Assembly (NCBI GenBank): GCA_020091685.1
Contig: CM034599.1
Coordinates: 41,899,279 to 41,963,278, forward strand
From: Lutjanus erythropterus
Lineage: Eukaryota; Chordata; Actinopteri; Lutjaniformes; Lutjanidae
Reading direction: 5' to 3'
Length of the DNA: 64,000 nucleotides
This document shows, piece after piece, positions 1-13,500 of this stretch. Numbering within the stretch: position 1 is the first letter of the stretch; every line of letters begins with the position of its first letter. A program made the translations under genes and the position numbers. The notes beneath the pieces were generated by a model. That model was not told the origin of the DNA, searched no databases, and worked only from the letters and a program-made list of their open reading frames with translations.

Positions 1-638
1 AATAAATATCCTTGACCTTGACAGGCTGACCTCCCGCTTCTTCAACCTCTGCAGCAATGCGTGCAGCACTCATGCGTCTGTTTTTTGAAGCCAACTTCTG
101 GATATGACAGAGCATGAGGACTCAACTTCTTTGGTCGACCCAGACAAGGCCTGTTCAGAGTGGAATCTGTCTTGGAAAACTGCTGGATGACCTTGGCCAC
201 CGTGCTGTAGCTCAGTTTCAGGGTGTTACCAATCTTCGTACAGCCTAGGCCATCTTCACGGAGAGCAACAATTCTATTTCTCACATCCTCAGAGAGTTCT
301 TTGCCATGAGGTGCCATGTTGAACATCCAGTGGCCAGTATGAGAGAATTGTACCCAAAGCACCAAATTTAACAGCTCTAATCCATGACACATAAATCTGT
401 ATGGTTCAGTCAAGCAGGCAAAAACATGAACATGATGAATAGGACAGGTGGCTTTGCATGTGTTGTCTGTGTGTTGAGTAATTTTCAGTGGATAGAAAAT
501 CTATACTGCTATACAGGCTGTACACTGACTACTCTAAAGTATATCCAAGTTTCATTTCTATAGTATTGTCCCTTGAGAAGATATAATAAAATGGTTGCTG
601 CAACGTGAGGGGTGTACTTACTTTTGTGACATACTGTA
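1..638 (-). mobile_element. Tc1/mariner element, truncated by window edge
   Basis: A broken Tc1-like transposase runs on the minus strand, with a start ATG at 317-315 and a reading frame to about position 42. The N-terminal helix-turn-helix segment (ELSEDVRNRIV, then LSYSTVAKVI) and the basic GRPKKLS linker are typical of fish Tc1 transposases. The frame is lost after the linker, so this copy is dead. The right end (about 605-638) has the usual Tc1 terminus ending in CATACTGTA at a TA dinucleotide. The left end and the DDE catalytic domain are outside the window or decayed. Confidence 0.85.
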
Positions 639-1196
639 TGTCAAGCCAGAATAAGAAAGAATTTTACTTTCAAAACTTTTATCATGAGTGTCTTCAGCTC
701 CAAAACATTTGGCTGAGTGTGGTTAAAAGAAAAGGTGATGTAGCACAGTGGTTAAACATGCTCCTGTTCCAACTTTTGGAGAGGTGTTACAGGCATTCAT
801 TTTCATTCATGTTCAGAATGAGTGTATATTTAAAAAACAATAAAGTTTATCGGTTTGAAAACATGATGGCCAGCTGGTACAGAAAAAATATGCCATTTGT
901 ATTGTGCAGGCACACTTTAGGTTCAGTGAACACAGGAACACAGGCAATTTGTTGCTCACCGAAAACATAACAAGTCATGCAACATAAAGAGTCCATGACC
1001 AAGAATAAAGACACCCACACAGTTAAACGGGGCACATTTCAGATGCGGCAGTCACACTAAATAGATACTTTACTAAATAGATTAGTAACTACTGGATATG
1101 ATAAATAAATTTGTTTTGGTTTATTACAAAGTCTTGTGTACTGGTGTGTCTAATGAAAAATATGGATGCCTTTATCATTACACAGTTAAATGTGTC
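639..1196. other. Unassigned AT-rich DNA
   Basis: No exon, RNA gene or recognised repeat was found here. The next rad17 exon should encode the segment after the Walker B region, starting with D-L-P in the family, but it is not visible in this stretch. Confidence 0.4.
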
Positions 1197-1391
1197 AATA
1201 GACCTTTTTTCATGGCAGCCATATTGATATGAAAAAGTAGGGTGATACTAATTAAGGTCCTGTTCCATTTCCAGTAAGTCAACATACTGCATTCTGTTTG
1301 ACCTGAATGAAACAGAATCTTAATTATTATCATCAGTGCCACCTGTGTTTACCCTATTTCGTGTTGAAATGGCTGCTGTAAAAGGTCTATT
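1197..1391. mobile_element. Short inverted-repeat MITE
   Basis: The ends form an imperfect inverted repeat of about 25 bp. The left end begins AATAGACCTTTTTTCATGGC and the right end, on the opposite strand, reads AATAGACCTTTTACAGCAGC. The interior (about 150 bp) has no coding potential. It lies about 200 bp beyond the last visible rad17 exon. The superfamily cannot be settled because no target duplication is clear. Confidence 0.6.
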
Positions 1392-1585
1392 TAATCATGA
1401 TATGAATTTCAGGTGATGTTGCCCAGCCAAGCCAAATCATACACCAGGACAAGAGAGAGCAACAAGGCTGAGCAATTTACATCATCATCGTCTACAAGCA
1501 TTTTACTGTGCTGCTGAAATGAATAGGAATGACAAGTTGGGGTAATTATAGGAACAGTGGCTTTAGTTGAAGGTGTAGTACATAC

Positions 1586-4500
1586 CTCCACCAGTATGAG
1601 CTTCTTGTCTATCACTCTTCCATCACCCACCATCGTCAGGCAGTTATACTTGTTGGCTCTGAGGAGGAAATCCTGGAACTGGGCCAACTGGGAGCTGCAG
1701 GACAAGCCATTTGTCCTCCATTCTGACAAAAGATGAAGAATTACAGTGTAGACAGTGTAGATATCTTAGATGATTTATTACATTGAAACTTTTAGCCTAC
1801 ATTCACCCACAGAACATCCATCCATATTTACAAACCCTGCGTGGACAAAATACTTTCTAAATATAACAACCCAATACATTAGCTCCAACTCATCTCTCAC
1901 ACAGTCTCAACAAAAGCATTTTTGCTCCAGTTGTTCTGGTCACTTAGGAGCAAATTTTCATCAACAAGATAATTGTCTTTTATATTACTGATAACTTCAA
2001 GCCAGTTCTTATTTTGAAAGTGACAATGACAGGTGTGAAGCAGGCAGGACAGGAAGGATCACCATGCCAACTGCTGCTGTATGGCTCCAGGCTAGTGGGG
2101 TTGGTCCACTCCTGAACCCTCAGGCCAAGCTCCCGACACAAAACCTGGACTGTGGCAGTCTTTCCACAGCCTGATGATCCCGTCAGCAGCAAGATACCGC
2201 CCTGTAGATGAAAACAGCCAGGCCATGCCTGAATCTTGAGATCCACTTCAGACCTTCACAGTCCACACAAAACATTTCAATAGTTTAAGATCATAATAGC
2301 TCAGAATACAAGATTGGCTCATGACATACAGCGTAACCAGACAAGAGTCATTACATGACTGACAGCAAAGCCCATTTTCCACTAGATTAGAATTAGCTTG
2401 TTTTGTTCACCAAGAATGTGGATGTGCTGTCACAACACTAAGTAAATGGTCATAAATGGGGCAACATGTGCTCATAGGACACAAGGCTGGGACCCAAGGC
2501 TCAGTTACTGAAATCATGAATTATTAGAATGAAAAATGAAACTTAGTACCTCTGATGTGTGTGTGTGAGCTCTTATCCAGTTCTCCACTTCTTCTATCTT
2601 CTTCTTGTGGACAGCTAGCTCAGCCTACACAAACACAAATAGTTTCTAGTTAGTTCTAGTTCAAGATTCCATCTTGAACCTTTGTCACAGAAGTCAAGTC
2701 AAAGCAAAAAAATGCTCAGACATGGTGCTTACTGCTTATTTTGTAATAAAATAAATAATAAGAAATTAAAAAAAAACATGGACATGTTAACAAAGTTAAA
2801 AACATGTTTTTCAACCAGAGAGGACCTTCAATGGTTGCTGTTCCTTGCTACACTGGTTGTGGAGTAATACTGTGCAATTCCAATGAGGAATTTACACTAA
2901 AAGACTCTAAACTTCGGAGAATAATTTAATTTGACTATAAAGTGCCTGTTGACCCATTTAGGCTTCAGCTGAACTGTATAATGCATTTTTAAACAGAATT
3001 AGGGACGAGGATTTTGACCCTTATCTCTTACATTGGAGTTTTGTTAAGAACGTAGTACTTCAGGGTCAATAATAATAAAACGTGGCAAAACTATTGTCAA
3101 ATAAAACTGATTATTGTATCATAACTGGTTTCTTAACTGATTTTCCAGAATTTTACTGTATTAAGGTATATATCATCATGATTTAAAATGAAATATAATA
3201 TGATAGAAGATTTTAATCATATTGGCTGCTTGCCAGTCTTAAGACATTATGTTGTTATTTATACTTATATATTGAGGCTTTATATTGCATGTAAATAACC
3301 AATGTAAATTCTGTTTTGAACTGTTGGAAAAACTCCACACATACTAACTACTGCATCAAGATCTCAGCATTTGTTAATATCCATGGCAATGAGTAAGGTC
3401 TTAAGGTAAGGTATATTACCTCCCTGTGGCCCAGCACCCTCACTGCCTTTATGTGATGAAAGAATACTTCAAACACATCACAGTACTAGACAAAGTCTGC
3501 AAGTCCACAGGGGCTGTATACAAACTATTCATGCATACCGGAACTAATGACAACAGCGATGATGCTGACCTGTGAGCGGGGTGTGTATCTGTCCACCCAG
3601 GGTTCATACTGGTCCCTCTGGACTGACTCTTTCAGTAGGTAGGACAAGTGAGGATCTGAGCTGTCAACCTCTCCTTTCCTCTTCCTGGGCCTCTTGGACT
3701 CAGCCTTGGAGCCCAAAGCCTGGCTTCCCTTTCTCCTTCCAGGCAAAGAAAAGCTTTCCTCTGGAAAATCAGTGAAGGACGGATCCACCCAGCGGTTCAG
3801 CTATTATAAAAAAAGACAAAATGATTCAAGATTCATGAGGAACAATTGAATACGATAATCTACATCTGTACATTACAGCCAAATACAAATCCAATTCCTA
3901 GAAAGAACCAGTGGATATAATTTCCAAGAGGATGCAAAGGTCAGTGTGTGTTCAAAGAGGTGGTATCTTCCCACTGGCAACTGAGGCACATTATATGTGA
4001 TTAAATGTGTGCTATGACTAAGAAAAGAGGAAAAGCGAGGAGAAGTAAGGCACAAATATTAAAGGAAAAAAGTTAAATATATTTGCTTTTCTAAACAACA
4101 ACACTGCAGCCTGCATGTTCTCCTTTACAATTTCCATTCCAAAATAACTGTTTTTGTTTGCTGGTTTCACATGTATCAGTTTAAATTAATGCAGAATGTT
4201 CCCTGAAAGAGTTTGTTTCTTTGCATGAGTAATAAGAAATCAACTCAATATTTCTAGAGTCTAGAACTGTTAAATTGAGCAATATGTTCAGAGTCTGGCA
4301 GGCAGTAGCCAGTCACTGAAGTACAACTCTGCAATGTGTATTCTTGGAGCAGTGGGCTTTTGTTTTCAGGACAAGGGGCCTAACTTTACATTGACAAACA
4401 ACTGAGAGAGTTACAAATAATCAATTTACAGTTTAGAACTTGTTGTTGCTTATAATTGCCAAAGTATAATGTTGCACTTATCTTGTGCTCGTGGAGATTC

Positions 4501-7500
4501 AGTGTCCCTGAGCTTCAGGCTGGAAACAACTCGCTTCACCCACTGACTGTATAAAAAGTAGGGATTCAACCTATTTTATGTATCATCTGTAGCTCCAAAC
4601 TGATATTTGGATTGTAGTACTAATTTTTAAATGCTAGGTAGGCGGACTTCCGGTGCTGCAGAAGCAAATAGCTACTTGAAAAATCTCACTCCCAAACGGT
4701 CAGATATAACCCCCTTGAGAACACTAAAATATTAAAAAATTGAACTGAAACTTAAAATGGAAGGGGAAAAACAAAAAAAGACTAAATATAAACCAGGCTC
4801 AAGATGCGATAAAGGAGAAACAGTCGAAGCAACACACAGCGACAAGGAAAGCTACGAGAGCAATGGCGATGCTAACGAGGAAGCAGCTAGCCCCTTCATG
4901 TAGACCATCTACAATGAGATTCAGGCACTCAGGTCTGATCTCAAAAATTAAATGAATGAATTCCAACTTTCCTTTTGTAACGACATGAGGAAGGAGCTGA
5001 ACGAGTTTAGAGGAGAAATCAACCGGAAACTTCAAGAAGCAACAAGTGAGCTACAGGCTACCACAGCGAGAGTGGCAGAGGCACATAAGCACATAACCGA
5101 CATTGAAGAATGGGACACGATGGCTAAAGAGGCTCTCACCCAGGCACTAGAGAATCAGGAGGTTCTGCAGGCAAAGCTAACCGAGCTAGAAACATGCTCA
5201 CGCCGGAACAACCTCCATATATATGGAGTTCAGAGTGAAAGAACAGGTGCTGCATACAGTGTGGAGAAAGAAAGATGTTCGCTACGATGGTAAAAGGATT
5301 TACTTTGACCAAGATTATCCTCCCAAGATACTGAAGAAAAGAAAGGCATATGTGGGGATATTGAAAGAGCTCAAAGCCAGAGGAATCCACTTCCAAACAC
5401 CACATCCAGCTAAGTTGAAAGTGTTTTTTGACAGCGGCACCAAAGTCTACGAGAGCGCGGCAGAGGCTGCTAAAGACCTGAAGAAGAGAGGACTCTCCTT
5501 GGAAGACATTAAGGAGCCAGACTCCACAGTGTTGAAACAGCAGAAAATAGCAACGTGGGAGAGGGTAGGTGCAGATTGCCGCAGACAGGTAGTGGACCAA
5601 GGGCAGACAAGGGAGAGACTATGGAGCTTTCAGCGTGCTCCATCAGGAGCATCCGACGCTGGTGAGTGAAACGCCTGAGGGTAAATATCTCCATGTGACC
5701 ACGGGGTAGGTGGCTGGAGCGATTTACCTCCTCAAAGGTAAAGCCAGTGTCTGATAATTGAAAATCATTGCAGGACCTGGGGTTAACCCAGTTTGGATCC
5801 ATAAAGTTACCACTTCTTTAACACTGGGCTTCTAAAGTAAAGTGTTCTTGCCTCATGTGAAGAGGAGGACTTATTATTAGACTTGCACCGATTAATCAGC
5901 AATGCTTGGAATCAGGCCGGTTTTCACGTGACAGGCCCTGACCAGTGACCGGCCGGTCAGCATCACAAATCCGATTCTGTGCTGGTCATTGTCACACATA
6001 TGTTCTGCACGATGGTCACATCATGCGCACAGCAGACAAACTGACCCTAATATCACCACAGTGCTGATAACAGCTACACACACTCAGACACATGCTAGCT
6101 TGAAGATGGTGTTAGTGACAGATTCCAAGAACATGATAAAGAGAAGACAAACAGTCTACAACAAGACAGAGCAGCTGACAGTGTCACAGAACAGCCATTC
6201 TGTAGCTCTTTGTAGCTCTTCAGGCTAATGTTAGCCAGCAGCAGACTCCTGTTCACAAAGGGACAGTTAAAATCTCACCTCCTGTTCTGGCTGAAGAATA
6301 AACAACCTGTGTTGATGTGTTTCCTCAAGCATTTTCTCATCCAGACTCATTTAACTTCTGCGTCTGTTTTTCTCACTGCAAAGTTTTGCTGCAGCAAACT
6401 GTTGCACCGCATCTGTCTCTGGTTTGTTTTCATCTGCTTCCCCAGGAGATCACATGAAATCGCGTCCAGCGAAATCCCGCGAGATCGCGTTCACTTGATT
6501 CATAATCTTAATATAAAACTATAATAAGGCCTGGCTGTAACCTGGAGGACTTTGAAGAAAATTTAAATAGTATTTAATGAATATTTAATAGTCAGTGTCT
6601 TATTATGAACATCCAATTTAATTTTTACAAGAAAAGTTGCAAAAATGTTTGTGAATGCTGTCAATTACAGTTCTTAGAAAGACTGAAAATCGGAATCGCC
6701 CAAAATTGGAATCGGCAGGTCAGACCCTTCAGAAAATTGAAATCGGTGCATCTCTGCTTATTATGGCACACTATTCAGTTTACCAAGAGATTTAATACTG
6801 TAACTGCTCGGCTTTGTTTAAATTGAACTTTATACTTAAGAGCCAAATACTATGGTATCTCTATTCCTATCAGTCCACTAAGTCTACCTAAGTTGAATTT
6901 TTATATCTAAGATGAAAACATTCTGGCTTTTGAGTATTTGATTTTGTCTACTTCATATTATAAGAATGTAACTACTCCTCAAACCTGCCTATGTTGAATT
7001 TTTATACCAAAAGGGAAAATGCTTTTGCAACTTGGTCAGTTTACTAAGGAATTTAATTTTTCTCTCTCAAATATGCTCATTCTCATACTTACGCCTGAGA
7101 AAATAATACCTGTGTTTCTCTACTCTCTACTTATTTTACACAGAGACTTAACATCACTATTTTTTGAGCTTGTTAAAGATGGAACTTTATACCGGGTATG
7201 GGGGAACTGTTTTAAAAGCAATGTTACCAGTGCAGAGTATCTTCTCTGACACTGATGAGAGGCCCTCGATGGACGCGAGGATTTCCTCTTAACCTGAGGT
7301 TTTTCCTGAACTTCGGACTTGGAAGTCTTTGGTCTTTGTTTTCCTGTTTTGTTCGCTGTTCTTGTTCTGGATATCATGGATAATCTAACACAAGTGCACA
7401 CAGGTTGAAAAGAGTATATGCATCATCAGGAATATAAGGTAGTCACACTAAACGTCAATAGGCTACATAATCCGACTAAAAGGGGTCAAATTAGAGCAAA

Positions 7501-10500
7501 AATGAGCCAAGAAAAGCTGCAGGTATTTTTTTGGCAAGAGACACATCTTTCCTCTTTAGAACACGAAAAATTAAAAAAACTTGGATTTCAAAATACTTAT
7601 TACTCATCTTATAAATCAGGCCATAGGAAGGGAGTGGCTATACTGATCCCTAATGCAGTAAATTTTGAGTTTCTTTCAGAAGTGAAGGGTAAGGAAGGGA
7701 GACTTGTTCTAGTAAAGGGCAAATTAGATAATGAAGAAGTAACGTTACTTAATGTGTATGCCCTCTCGGGGAGCAACAAATCGTTTTTTAAGAAACTATT
7801 TGAATTGATAGTCATGTAAACACAAGAGGTCCTGATTTGTGGTGATGATCTTAATGTAGAACTCCAAAGTCCAAATGCCATAATGATCCAGCGGATGCTT
7901 ACAGAACTGGGTTTGATTCGTATGGAGAGAGTCCCATCCAGGAGAAAAGCAATTTACCTATTATTCCCCATGCCACTCTGTATATACACAAATTGATTAT
8001 TTATTTATGTATAAATCAGACTGGCATTGTGTTAGGGATTGTAAAATAGGGATTAGGGACTTATCTGACCACTCAGGTGTGTACTTAACCCTTCACCTAA
8101 CTAATCCACAGAAAAATACACTTTGGAAACTTAACATCAGTATTTTAAATGACAAAACAATACAGAAACAGATCCATCAGGAATTTGAAACATATCTACA
8201 AAATGAAAATAATGGAGAGGTGTCTCCATATACTTTATGGGATGCAGCGAAGGCAGTCATTCCAGGTAAAATTATTGCCCTCACAGCTTCTCAGAAAAGG
8301 GAAAAACAGAAAAAACTTACTGAACTATAAGAGGAATTGAAGTCATTAGAGACTAGACACATTGAACAAAAACATCCCCAGATATTAACTAGAATTAACA
8401 AAATTAAACAAGACATAAATGGTATATATGATGAGGAAATTGAAAAACAACTTAAATTTACCAAAAAAAAGTATTATGAGGCGGGGCCTAGGGCAATGAA
8501 ACCTCTCTCCTGGAGGATATGAAAACAACAGAGAAAGAATACAATCTATTAAAATAGGAACCCTGAGTCACAAAATATTTGCAGTGAACCAGATGATATT
8601 CAATGGGCATTTGAACTATATTAAAAAGACCTATATACCCAACCTGCCATGGCAGATATTACAATAATAGAGACTTTTCTAAGATCACTAGACCTGCCAT
8701 CCATAGGGGAACAACAGAATAAAGAACTTATGGCTGAGATAACGGCAGAAGAACTGAATAAAGCCGTTTCAAGATTGAAAGCTAATAATGCTCCGGGCAC
8801 AGACTACCCGAATGGTATAAAACATTTAAACTACAAATAACACCTGTACTGCTTAACTGTTTTAATCATACATTGAGAACAGGGGAAGCCCCACAAACAT
8901 GGAAGGAAGAAGTTATGTCTATCATCCCAGAAGAAGGTAAAGATAAAAAGGAATGCAAGCTCATATAGACCAATTTCAGTTCTGAATGTAGACTAGGGCT
9001 GGGAGGTATGACCCAAAATTCATATCACGGTATAAATTGAATCCCTTCACGGTAACAGTATTTATCGCGGTATAAATGTTGCGGTGTAAAACTTATAATG
9101 GAAGTGTTTCTGAAGGGGTTTTGTAGTCCCTTAGCAAAACTAAATTGATTTAAACAACAGCAACAAAAAAAGCAAAGATATAATGTACTTTTTTGAGTAT
9201 TTATTGTGCAGAAGAACAACAGAAGTAAGGATAGTGCCTCAGAAGTACAAAAATTCTTACAAAAATAAAGTGGATATTGTAAACAGTACTTCAAGTAAGA
9301 GAGGTTTTCTGTAAGTCAAATGGCAAAAACAGTGGTTCTGTAATCCTGTAAAAATCTGTAAAAAACACCTAAGTAAAGAATGTGAGTATTTTTTCCATCA
9401 CAGCAGGTCAGTGATCAGTGTTTCAGTGACACATTAAAGACATGATTTTCTATTTTTGGAGCTGCGCACCTTTTTTTAGAAGGTAACTCTTTATTTGCAC
9501 AACTCTCGCGAGATTTGTATTCGTTATTTTTTACTAAAATAATCAAACTCGCGCGATCTTTCGCAGGTCTAGGGTTCCCTTCTAGACACGACCCTCTCTG
9601 TGTCTCTGTCAAACTACAGACAGCAGACTGTCTGTAAACAGCACGATGTTTCACTCTGCAGTGTTTTACATAAAGACTTTATTTGTGTGGACACCCAGGT
9701 TTGGTTTGTCACCAACTTTGGCATTTTTATTTTTTTAATCAGTCCGAGAGGACGACGGTATCAGTGATTGATTAGTGATCAGTCTGCCCTCCTCTCCTCC
9801 CTCACCTGTTCACTCTGCTGTGAGAAGATCTGAAAGTTTCTCACAGAGAAACACAGACTCTCCTGTTTTACGTATAGGCCTCTTTATACAGTTGTTTAAT
9901 TTTATAAGTGCATCTGGTTGGTGTTGATGTCATTAACCATCACGTTAGTTTCTGTTGTAATAAACTCCGTCATTAACAACAGTCTCCTCCACACGCAGCT
10001 TCTCTGCAGTTGGTCTGTGCGTTTCCTGATCAGATAAACCAGCGCCGGAAAGACCAGAAAAGTTGCACCAGTTAAAATAGAAGCGTCCCGTAAAAAAATA
10101 AAATCTATTAATAATTTATTTGTTATAGGTTATAGGGTTCGTTCGAAGGCGTCTGGGTCTTTGTTAGCGGTCACAGTTACTCCACACATCTTGCAGATGA
10201 CATTTTTATGCTCAACATCCGACTTTTTAAACCCGAACCACGTCCAAATCATGGATGTAGCACCGTTTTTGTTTTTTGTTTTTTTTAAACCAGCCCCTCC
10301 TTCTCCGCCGTTACCGTGCTTGCGGCCATTTTCACACGGAGGCAGGTGCAATGACGTCATCGACGGTATGACGGTAGAGCAGAAATCTCTACCGTGGCCA
10401 AATTTATACCGTTTTCTACCGTCATACCGTGTATACCGCGCAGCCCTAATGTAGACTATAAATTATTCGCTTCAATCCTTTCGAAGAGACTGGAATTAAT

Positions 10501-13500
10501 TGTCTCAGAGCTGGTAGATTTAGATCAAACGGGCTTTGTATTAAATAGACAGACACAGGAGAATTTACGGAGAACACTACAAGTAATGAGCGATATTATA
10601 TCAGAAAATACTAGTGAAATGTTGATCAGCCTAGACGCCGAAAAGGCATTTGACTCTGTGGGTACTTGCAACGTTCGGTTTTAAAGACGACTTCATTAAA
10701 TGCATTAAAGCGTTATACTTCTCTCCAACAGCCAGGATCAGGGTTAATGGACACCTGTCACAAACTATCTATCTGGAAAGAGGGACACACCAGGGCTGTC
10801 CCCTGAGTCCGACCCTGTTCGCCTAATTTATTGAACCCCTGGCTCAAGCAATCAGAGAGGACTCTGAGATAAAGGGGATTACGATCAGAGGAGGAGAACA
10901 TAAGACTTGTATGTTCACAGATGATGTTCTACTTTTTATTATAAGCCCTGACTCAAGTGTTCCTAAATTGATGTCCCTGCTAAAGGTTTACAATTCATAT
11001 TCTGGATATAAGCTAAATATTCAAAAAACTCTAACCCTCGTATTTAATTATACACCCCACCCAGATACAAAAAAGAAATACAACTTTAAATGGAACTCTC
11101 CCACAATAAAATATTTAGGAATAAATCTAACAAAAGACATGTCAAAACTTTTTGAAACCAACTATGACCTCATTAACAAAGAGATAAAATCTGACATTTC
11201 TCAATGGACTCTCCTCCCACTAGATATGAATAATAGAATAGAAATAATCATAATGAACGTTTTGCCATGGTTTCTCAATCTCTTTCAGTCACTGCCTCTG
11301 GAGGTACCCCAAAAACAATTCAATAAGTGTTATGGATGGATTTCAAGGTTCATCTTGAACAGTAGAAGACCTAGGGTACAGCTCAAGACACTGCAACTGA
11401 AAAAAGAGAAGGGAGGCAGAGCTTTACCATGCCTGCAGGATTACTATTATGCAGCGCAATTGAAACCCTTGGTTTACTGGTGTGCCCCAAACTATGAATC
11501 TAAATGGAAATCCTTGGAAATTACACAGATACTAGATACTAGATACTCCAATACAATCAATAATAGGAAATAAAAGCCAAGCTGAAAGACACTGTAACAG
11601 CTTGAGTCAATGGACTCAATTCACCCTTAAGCTGTGGTTTAAGGTATTGAGGAAGTTACAAATAGAGAAACATGCTAGGGTCCTGAATTAGATAGCATAT
11701 GATCCAGAATTTGAACCTGCTAGGTTGGACGGGGTCTTCAAGCAGTGGGTTAGGAGAGGTATCACTTCTTTCTGTTCACTCACCTCAAACAGTGAAATTC
11801 AGCGTTATAAGACAATTTCAGACGCATTTGGATTGGAAAAGCAGTACTTCCACAGATACCTGCAAGTCAGAGACTATTATATTAAAAAATTACAAATCAA
11901 AGAGGAAAATCAGTACAACCTGATTTCTATATTTCATGATGCATACAAAAAAGACAATAAAAAGTTGGTCTCAAGAATATGTGGAAGTATACAAGCCTCT
12001 AAAAATCACTCTACGATACCCATCAAACAAAAATGGGAGAAAGAGTCAGACACACAAATATCAGAGGAGACCTAGATGGAAATATGTGAGAATCAAGCAA
12101 CCACTGCAAATTCAAGATTGTTGAGAGAGTTCGGCTGGAAGAATGTAGTGAGATTTTTTATTACTCCTAAAATAACAGCACTGCAAACAGGCACACAGAG
12201 CCGGGGCTTCTGTTGGAGAGAATGTGGAACCTCTATGGCTAATCATTTTCATGTCTTTTGGGCTTGTTCAAAAATCCAGTCATACTGGAGGGAGATGGCC
12301 ATCGAGATAAACAAAATAATGGGAGTGGAGTTAGATTACTCTTTTGTTACCTTATATCTTGGTAAAATACCTGAAACACTCCTACGCAAAGATAAATACT
12401 TATTGAAGATACTTTTGGCAAGTAGTAGAAAAGCTATAACCCAAAAATGGTTGCAAGTTGATCCTCCAACATTGGCCCAATGGTGGGGGATCATGAAAGA
12501 AATCTACTGTATGGAGATACTTACTTTTGTTTAAATACTTGAGTTGGAGAAATGTACTTAATGCTGGGAAAAATGGATTATGTATGCACTCTATTTAGAA
12601 TAGTATGACATTATAGCATGATGTATGGGAAAAATGTATTGAGATTTTAAATGTAACACCCATGACAACCTCAAGTTCCTTGTTTTTATATTTTAAATAA
12701 ATGAAAAAAAGTAAAAAAATAAATAAATAAATAAATGCTAGGTAGGCCTGGGTGATACAGCCGAAAAACTTATCATGATAGATATTGGTCGATATTGATA
12801 ATTCTTGATCATGTAGGTTGTGACTGTACGTGTAGGGGTGGAAGCAGCTAAAGTGATAAAATGAGTTTGTTGTATTTTTGCTGGACAATATAGACACAAT
12901 AAAATATCACAATATTTTTGGCCAAAGCACATCAACTGAGTGGATAAAAACATCAAATTCACTAGAGAAGAGGATAATTGCCTGCCTTTCTTGGACTGTG
13001 GTTCACACAGGAGCCTCCACATTAGGGTATATAGGAAGCCCCCTCACACAGACTAATACCTATACTTTGATTCACACCACCCCGTGGAACATAAGTTAGG
13101 TGTTATCAACAACACAGAGCTGATAATGTGCCAATCAGCACTCAGGCCTCAAAGAAAGAACACAAGTACCTGAGGAAAGCCCTTAAAACTTGTGGCTTCC
13201 CTAGTTGGGCCTTTGTGAAAACAGCCACATGGACCAGAAAGAAGACCAACACTGAGGGTGACGAGAAAAAGAAAACCAAATGAAATAACGTAGTGATCCC
13301 GTATGTGGCTGGGATAACAAGCATCATATCCCAGTATATTTCAAACCCAGCAACACAATCAGACAGAAATTGGTACATCCAAAACACACACAAAAAAGTA
13401 ACCTGGTGTATGCTGTCCAATGCAATGAGGACTGCAATGACTTCTACATTGGAGAAACCAATCAATCACTGAACAGGTGCATGGCTCTCCAAAGGAGGGC

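Larger units (their letters stand above)
4644..12732 (+). mobile_element. L1-like non-LTR retrotransposon, near full length, degenerate
   Basis: This 8.1-kb insertion carries an L1-type ORF1 remnant (about 4757-5669) and ORF2 remnant (about 7418-12534). It ends in an A-rich, AAAT-repeated tail and is flanked by perfect 15-bp duplications. Two hAT elements (5878-6756 and 8994-10448) were inserted later; without them the LINE is about 5.7 kb, close to full length. Both reading frames have stops and frameshifts, so it cannot move itself. It sits in sense orientation relative to ak6 and antisense to its host gene rad17. Confidence 0.92.
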
